Shown: positions 56,983-64,000 of the stretch, in pieces
How the letters are laid out: every line of letters begins with the position of its first letter
Numbering within the stretch: the first letter of the stretch is position 1
Source: Holothuria scabra
Lineage: Eukaryota; Echinodermata; Holothuroidea; Aspidochirotida; Holothuriidae
Direction of reading: 5' to 3'
Assembly (NCBI GenBank): GCA_037179385.1
Contig: CM074200.1
Span: forward strand, 33,917,884 to 33,981,883
Length of the DNA: 64,000 bases
The notes under the pieces: generated by a model
What the model saw: the letters and a program-made list of their open reading frames with translations, nothing else
Told to the model about the DNA's origin: nothing
Databases searched by the model: none
Position numbers and translations under genes: made by a program

Positions 56983-58433
56983 AAATAAAATGATGTGCTG
57001 AAAATAAAGGAAAATCATCAAACCGTGGATAAAAGATTACTAGATCAGTAAACATTGGAACATTTTAAATAATTTTTTATTTTATTTTGGACTTTATGTC
57101 TAAATCCTCACTAGGGTAAAATATGATAAAGGTATGTATTGTAGGGCTAGGCTGGGCAAGCTTCCTCTTAAAACGTGCACTGTTTTTATTTTTGGTAGAT
57201 TTTGAATTGTCATTTTCTTTCAGAGTTTCTCAAGCAGAATTTGTATTCAAATGCCAAAATTCCTTGATAGTACAAAATAATGTGCTGAAAATAAAGGAAA
57301 AATCATCAAACTGTGGATAAAAGATTACTAGATCAGTAAACAGTAGAAGCATTTTAAATAATTTTTTATTTTATTTTGGACTTTATGTCTAAATCCTCAC
57401 TAGGGTAAAATATGATAAAGGTATGTATTGTAGGGCTAGGCTGGGCAAGCTTCCTCTTAAAACGTGCACTTTTTTTATTTTTGATAGATTTCAAATTGTC
57501 ATTTTCTTTCAGAGTTTCTCAAGCAGAATTTGTATTCAAATGCCAAAATTCCTTGATAGTACAAAATAATGTGCTGAAAATAAAGGAAAAATCATCAAAC
57601 TGTGGATAAAAGATTACTAGATCAGTAAACAGTAGAAGCATTTTAAATAATTTTTTATTTTATTTTGGACTTTATGTCTAAATCCTCACTAGGGTAAAAT
57701 ATGATAAAGGTATGTATTGTAGGGCTAGGCTGGGCAAGCTTCCTCTTAAAACGTGCACTTTTTTTATTTTTGATAGATTTCGAATTGTCATTTTCTTTCA
57801 GAGTTTCTCAAGCAGAATTTGTATTCAAATGCCAAAATTCCTTGATAGTACAAAATGATGTGCTGAAAATAAAGGAAAATCATCAAACTGTGGATAAAAG
57901 ATTACTAGATCAGTAAACAGTAGAAGCATTTTAAATAATTTTTTATTTTATTTTGGACTTAATGTCTAAATCCTCACTAGGGTAAAATATGATAAAGGTA
58001 TGTATTTTAGGGCTAGGCTGGGCAAGCTTCCTCTTAAAACGTGCACTGTTTTTATTTTTGATAGATTTCAAATTGTCATTTTCTTTCAGAGTTTCTCAAG
58101 CAGAATTTGTATTCAAATGCCAAAATTCCTTGATAGTACAAAATAATGTGCTGAAAATAAAGGAAAAATCATCAAACTGTGGATAAAAGATTACTAGATC
58201 AGTAAACAGTAGAAGCATTTTAAATAATTTTTTATTTTATTTTGGACTTTATGTCTAAATCCTCACTAGGGTAAAATATGATAAAGGTATGTATTGTAGG
58301 GCTAGGCTGGGCAAGCTTCCTCTTAAAACGTGCACTTTTTTTATTTTTGATAGATTTCAAATTGTCATTTTCTTTCAGAGTTTCTCAAGCAGAATTTGTA
58401 TTCAAATGCCAAAATTCCTTGATAGTACATTTT
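56983..58433 (+). repeat. 289-bp satellite-like tandem array, five copies
   Basis: The unit start ATGATAAAGGTATGTATTGT recurs at 57123, 57412, 57701, 57989 and 58278 (periods 289, 289, 288, 289), preceded by a partial unit from about 56983. Copies differ at only a few bases. The array ends abruptly within a unit (after TTGATAGTACA). Each unit contains a 60-71-codon frame with a stop, and since 289 is not a multiple of three the frame does not cross units. It lies about 1.1-2.5 kb upstream of the sulfatase start codon. Confidence 0.95.
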
Positions 58434-59269
58434 TTATGGGCAGTGACCGACTCAAGGTAATCCTTAGTCCTCAGTAAAGGACTGTGGTTCCCTATACTGA
58501 CTATATACAGTCCTAGTCCTTATTCCGACTGTTTAACAAGCAGGATGATCCGTGGTCATTTTAACTGTCAAAATTTACTCTCTTCTGACATCACATTTTT
58601 GACCTAAAACACTCATTTATTGCCATTACTATTCCTCTACAAGTCTTACAGGAGCAACCAAACCCTTTTTGATCACTGATCCAGACAGAAAGGCCAAAAC
58701 TTTAGAATGAAAGCACCAAATTTCTCGTGCAGTAGAATTTTCTTATTTTACTACCTGACTTTGGAATTTTGTTACAACAGAATGCTAATGAGTGAAACTG
58801 TTGCATCAATGTGGACAGCTGGCAGAGTGAACTTAGTATAGGGCCTTATGCTAATGGTAAACATCTAACATCCTAAGTGATGTCACAATAAAAAGCATGA
58901 GTATTCTAATGTAAACAAATATTTCGAATGCTACAGGAATATTTCGGAAGTTGCAAAGTTAATGATTTATAAAAATTTTTGGACCTTTTTAGAGGTTTCA
59001 TGTCACCAAAAATAGTGGCATTGGTTGAACATGATTTGGGAAAGGTACTTTACTGTATAATAGCAAATTAACATTTTCGGTCCTACCAGGACACTAATTG
59101 ATCTCGAGTCGGTCAGTACTTTGAGATGGTCTCTACGTACAAAACGTAGGGCATGTTCTGGACGTATGTACAACACATTAATTGGCTGCCTCAACACAAT
59201 GATACAAAATACATTAGCTAGGCCTAGCCTAGGCCTATTCTCAGAAGGTCACAATAATGAAATAACACA
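58434..59269. other. No gene recognised
   Basis: No exon or RNA recognised. CCTAGG-type words near 59218-59236. Confidence 0.4.
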
Positions 59270-59700
59270 ACATTACAGGTTGTAGGGCAAAGGAGGGCCA
59301 AGACCCCATAAGATGCCCTGAAGTTCAAATCCCAATCAGTGAACTGTCGGGAGTTAATTGGGCCTAGGCTATCCCATCTGGCAGAGAATTCCACTCGTTG
59401 ACAACTCTATGGGAGAAACTAACGTAAACTTCCTAATGTCAAGTCTTGCAAAAGGCTTTTCCAGCAATAGAAAACTAAAAGCCCAGGAGAATAACATGTG
59501 AAACCGGGAGAGTTGGATAAAAAAAAACATGAGTTTCCCGGCAGAGTTGAAAAGCCCGATTGCCTGGTTGCAAAGCCTAAATGGTTGAACTTCAAGTTCA
59601 ACGGTGAGCCTACACTTGGAACACATAGCGGAACTGGTACAGATAACATATGTGTTAGACTGCAGTAAGTAAGCTTCTAGGCAGTGCAAACTACTGAAAA
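59270..59700 (-). pseudogene. CR1-like LINE remnant, 3' end
   Basis: The right-hand terminus GGGCAAAGGAGGGCCAAGAC and AAGATGCCCT parallels the LINE 3' end at 21985-22020. On the minus strand D-I-R-K-F-T and a following N-E-W-N-S-L-P-type region correspond to the same protein tail, interrupted by frame breaks. The upper part is too diverged to align by eye. Confidence 0.65.
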
Positions 59701-60018
59701 AACTCAATATTTTAGCTTTTGCAGTGTTCCTCTTTTACACAAAAATATGCAGGACAATTTCTGTATAAGATCTTACTAAAATCCATCAGACAAAGGAACA
59801 AAGGGTGCATTAGAGCATTCTTGAAGAAGGAACAGATCACTTTATAGTTAGGGTGTCATGTTCGTTGCTCTTTCAACGTAACATTCGCCGAGCCAATGAA
59901 TATGCAAGTTGGCGATCAACATTTTGCTTGTTCGAGGACCTGTCACATCAAACTCCAAAAATTCATTGATATGCTGTGGGAAAATATTTTATGTGGTGTA
60001 GCAGTGGCGGATCTAGGA
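59701..60018. other. Left flank of the hAT-like element
   Basis: Contains CAGTGGCGGATC near 60002-60013, itself resembling a hAT-type terminus, so the larger element may have landed inside an older TE. No gene. Confidence 0.4.
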
Positions 60019-60026
60019 ATTTTCAG

Positions 60027-62911
60027 CAGGGGTGGCGCCAGAATTTGCCCGACAGGGGGCCAAGTTCCCCGACATGGGGGCCAGCAGTTCAAGGCCCCGA
60101 CAAAGGCGATGGGTTAATCCCGGTGGGACGTAACTTGACAGAATTTGAGGCGCGCGCAGCGCACCGAAATTTTGGCCTTTTTTTTAAACAAAACTTAAAA
60201 AATCTGAAGCATATTTTTTGAAAGAAATTTGTCTTTTGTAATGACAATAAAAAGTTGGGGGTATTTATTGAAGAATCTATCCTTGATATGAACAAATTCA
60301 TAAACGTTTCACTCGCGACATCTGAAATTCTGTTGGGGTTATGCATTTAATCGTTCTTGTCCTACGTACTAAGGTCTCAAGACGAGACTGAAGGTTTGCC
60401 CGAAAAGTTTTTTATCCTATTTTGAACGGAGATTTGAAAATTAAGAGCTTATTTTTTCGCAGAAATTTGGGGATTTAATATAAGAAAATTTGGTTTTTGT
60501 AAGGTAATAATAAAAAATTGGGTTCCTTATCATTTAGTGATATGCCTTTCCAGAGAAAAATTACGTAGAATGTCGGGGTGATTAACAGAGTTGTCTGGTT
60601 ATTTCTTGTACTGAGTTATCAAAATTGGAAAATTGTTGCCATTTTTAATCTGAAACTTATATTATGACAGATTTTGGTGTTTTTATTGAAGAATTTGACC
60701 TTCTTATAAGAAAAATCAAGAGCGGGGTAATCTCTACTTTTGTACAGCTCTGTTGGGGTTACTGAATATCATCAAGTAGATTAATTCCCTCGGACCATAT
60801 TGAAAAATGTTCCCGCGGAAAAAGTTTGGCTTCCCATGTATTTGAATTTCTGACATAGGCCGACGGGAGTGTTTCAGTTTTGGAGGGGACGGACGGGTTT
60901 GGTTTTTCTTTTTTCCGAAAAATATAATATTGCCCGAAAAACTACAAGTAGAGCACACAGATATTTTTGAAAGATTAAGAACCTCCAGAAAGCAGGAAAA
61001 GGCATTTCCGCGGCCGGGCTGGTAAACTAGAAACAAAGTACCGATATAGTCATTATTTTGAGCTTTATTTTTAATAAAATTTTCACTTTGTAATACTGCC
61101 CCAAAACAAAGAATAATATGCAAGCATGCATTGTTCTGTTAAGTAATTTTTTCGACCAAAACACTATCTAAGCGGAGCGCCACCCATCAGTTGGCGCGGA
61201 ACGTAAAGAAAATTGTTAAAAAAAACTAACACCACAGACACCAGAAGATGGCATTTCCCAGACTTGAGCAGTCGTTATTTTTAGCTTTCCTTTGAAATAG
61301 AAATTTCACTTCAATAGAAAAAACAACTTGGTAAGTGATCAGAAAACTACCAGATAAAAGGTACGGTACTGCTGTAATTAGATGTAATGGACTTGTCTCT
61401 TTTCGGGGGAAACTATGAAAAAAACATACTGTTTTTTACTCTACCAGGAATCTTTGTTATATTCAATTGCAATATCCACTAAAAAGATGAAATTTTCTTC
61501 GTGATCTTACTTCCAACGTACTTGAAAAAATGCCACGTTACAAAGATGGCTTCAAATGAATTTTCAGTCAGACTTAAGGGGAGACATATTCAAGCCACTG
61601 TTTATCAGTATGTGTAGAACAAAATGGCCTGGCCGGTTTTCGTTACCGTTTCTAGAATTCAGCTGTCGGAACGGGACAGATGGCAGACCATTGGGCAATG
61701 CATGTCGAACGGACCTTTGCCAGAGGGTCGGGAGGACTTTAGAAAAAGACCATATGGTAATGCCTGAACGTGAAAAACCACTTTTACGTTTTTGTAAGGA
61801 AAATTTGGAAATGTCAGTTTTCTTGAGGAATATGGTCTTCTAGCAAGCAAAATCAAGAAGATCGTCGGGGTGACTGAAGTCATCAGGCCCACATTGTTTT
61901 TATCGTGGGCCTGTATATGAAAGATCCCCGATGAAATTGGATTTTCTCTCAACAACAGGGTAGGGGGAGTCTTCCCAACGGGGGCATGACCTTGTGCGCT
62001 CGGATTGAAGATGGGAATAGGGATAGCAGAGCTATTAAGAAGGGATTAAAACCGATTAAAGTCCAGGTCACACGACAACGATATCGGATCGGATTTCGCT
62101 CAGATTTTTGTGAGAGTAAATTAATATCTCCTTCATCTTTGGTCGGAAAGAAACAAAAATTTGCAAAGCAGTGTAGACAACGAAATTCTAAGTAACTTAT
62201 ACCAATTATTCCGCGACGCCACATCACAGACAATTATTATTGGCTACGCGTAGTTCGATAAAAGCTATTTGGCAATGTGACGTCACGAAATAAGAAGTTT
62301 ATATTTGACTTCCGTATGCCTCTTATACCGATCGTATATTTACACAGGATGGCAAATTTTTGGTTTTTTCCGAAAATGGAAGGAGGAGATTTTAACTAAA
62401 ACTGACAAAAATCGGATAGTAATCCGATCCGATATCGCTGTAGTGTGTACTGGCCTTAAAATCGATGCATTAAAAATAGGGTTACAAACGAAAAAAAAAT
62501 TTATAAAGAAAAAAAAGTTCACGATCATCCATCCAGTCACTTCAGTCCTTTACGTTATTCATTTTTAGGCCTTCCGTAAAAAAGGCCGCCCTTCCCTGAC
62601 GGGGGGTGGGATAGGACAATTAAGGTACATAGAATGAGGTAAAACAGAGCTAAGAATAAGTGATCGAAATTCGATTCCTAATATGCTTTAAAATAGCATT
62701 GCAAAACAAAAAAATGTGTTCAAGATCACCCACCTGGTAAGTTCAGTCCTTTTAGGTTTTTTGTTAATTAATTAATGAAGTAATTGATTGATTAATTAAT
62801 AATTTTAATTATTTTTAGGCCTCCCCGACGAAATCGCCGACCTTCCCCGACGGGGGGGGGGCAGTGTTCCCCGACGGGGGGCATGCCCCCCCCCCGCTGG
62901 CGCCACCCCTG
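60027..62911. mobile_element. 2.9-kb non-autonomous hAT-like transposon with 8-bp target duplication
   Basis: Perfect 15-bp terminal inverted repeats CAGGGGTGGCGCCAG (60027-60041) and its complement (62897-62911), flanked exactly by ATTTTCAG at 60019-60026 and 62912-62919. CAG-type ends and an 8-bp duplication are hAT features. Internally there are GC-rich sub-terminal motifs (CCCCGACGGGGGG, several near the right end), AT-rich filler and a nested inverted-repeat element at 62053-62466. I found no transposase (no hATC dimerisation or RNaseH-like core), and frames of 85-130 codons show no family resemblance. Confidence 0.85.
62053..62466. mobile_element. Inverted-repeat element nested in the hAT-like element
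   Basis: Left arm from about 62053: CGATTAAAGTCCAGGTCACAC then CGATATCGGATCGGATT. The right arm (about 62420-62466) is the near-complement AATCCGATCCGATATCG and GTGTGTACTGGCCTTAAAATCG. Arms span about 40 bp around some 330 bp of AT-rich interior. Confidence 0.7.
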
Positions 62912-62919
62912 ATTTTCAG

Positions 62920-64000
62920 TGGAGGGTCTGCATGTGGTTGGTTATCAAATGTAAACTGAGCGAAGCGCCACCATAGGTATGTATGTTGTTTAGTCTCTGC
63001 TGCCTATAAGAATTCAGGAAATGGGAAATGGGGGTGGTTAGCAAGCATCCACATTTTACCATATTTTTAAGTGTGATTACCACTGTATGTACTAGGGGCA
63101 TTAAAATATTTGAAAATATGGAGCTTGTGTTGCAGAAAAGTTTGGATGCTGGGTTTTCTGCAAGGAAATTTGAACAGTTGGGGAATTACTGAAGAATTTG
63201 CATTTTCTATCGGCAAATCTGAGGTTGGACGGCGACCAAAGATCGTTGTTGCTACATAATGTTATCCAACGCCTTTGTAATGGGGCTCTCCGACGAAATT
63301 TTTTTGAGTTTATATTGGAGAAAATATGGAATTCTATAAAAAAGGAAATTTATGAAAACAGCACTGTATATATTTAACGGTGTCACTTGGTGATCTGGTG
63401 TCACAAGTGTAGCAAATTTTCGATTTTTTCACACCCATAGCTCGGAAAAGTTTACCAAAGTGAGGGTATGAGCGAGCACTTTTGCTGAGGAATTGCAATT
63501 TGCGGCGCGCGAAACGCGCGGAGTTGTCAAAACCACACAGTAGACTGGTCTCACAATTGGCAAATTTCCGAATTCTTCATTTTCAGATCCCCCGTCCCGC
63601 CTGGGTGTCTAAGAAGAAAGGGGGGCGAGATTCAACATGATGCTAATTGTTTCAATATTTTAAGCCACTATGAAACTCCCAAGCTTTCAAAACATGGTCT
63701 TGGAAGTCTGGGTAATCATTACTTCAACGGACTATACGGTCAATGTGAATTTAATACCGGGTGTACTCTATTACCGCCACACGGTTTTAGGCAACATGGA
63801 AACATGGCTAGGTCATGTGAAAACTGTACGTAGTTTCATGTAGTATGGTGTTCCCCCTTGATCTTTAGCAGAAACGCCATCTTGTTATTTACGAGCAACT
63901 CTCCCTTCCCCTTGTCCTAGATTCCCAGGGCCCTTCCTGTTTTCCGCCACGTGTTACCGTGAACGTGACAAACTACCCCGCCATGGTTCCACGTGTATGC
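62920..64000. other. No gene recognised
   Basis: Mixed DNA with GC-rich words such as GCGGCGCGCGAAACGCGCGG near 63503 that resemble the CpG-rich motifs of the hAT-like element, suggesting more TE debris. No coding exon recognised up to the window end. Confidence 0.4.

Noticed and set aside
57123..58460. Series of 60-71-codon frames as a tandem gene family
   Set aside because: They are the same frame in each 289-bp satellite unit; no promoter, splice or family signal.
61556..62233. Possible transposase pieces inside the hAT-like element
   Set aside because: Frames of about 95 codons on both strands show no RNaseH-like or zinc-finger BED motifs.

Overview
The window is animal genomic DNA. It is AT-rich, gene-poor and intron-containing, and crowded with transposable-element (TE) debris. 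Proteins with clear animal homologues (a MADD/DENN protein and a type I arylsulfatase), GT-AG introns, L2/CR1-type LINE fragments, tRNA-derived SINEs, many MITEs and stretches of CCTAGG/AGGCCT-rich sequence together suggest a marine invertebrate deuterostome. An echinoderm is my best guess, but this is inference, not proof.

Only two host genes can be supported, both on the minus strand. At the left edge (3,591-5,799) lie the first two coding exons of a MADD (MAP-kinase-activating death domain / Rab3-GEF) orthologue; the rest of that gene runs off the left end. From 35,949 to 55,914 lies a complete ten-coding-exon gene for a 514-residue secreted or lysosomal type I sulfatase of the ARSB/ARSI/ARSJ kind. 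All splice junctions join in phase, and the formylglycine motif C-T-P-S-R and the metal and sulfate ligands are intact.

Layout: 1-5.8 kb MADD start; 6.8-7.3 kb a perfect 90-bp minisatellite with an open frame; 8-16 kb several MITEs and SINEs; 17-20 kb low-complexity AGGCCT DNA with a duplicated 197-bp MITE; 21.9-22.8 kb a decayed CR1-like LINE; 24-31.9 kb a mosaic of MITEs, another LINE fragment carrying a nested hAT-like insertion, foldback elements and a telomere-like hairpin; 33.6-35.1 kb an L2-like LINE with a reverse transcriptase ORF and an (AAT)n tail; 35.9-55.9 kb the sulfatase gene with TE-filled introns; 57-58.4 kb a 289-bp satellite array; 60.0-62.9 kb a 2.9-kb non-autonomous hAT-like element with 8-bp target duplications.

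The most unusual material is in the sulfatase introns. Two same-strand copies of a 1.3-1.7 kb element carry a 3'-terminal hairpin, a 5' matching terminal motif and about 145-bp internal tandem units. These units repeat nuclear-receptor half-sites (perfect DR1 and DR2 spacings of TGACCT). One copy ends about 21 bp from the acceptor of coding exon 7. The two genes are not obviously connected in function.
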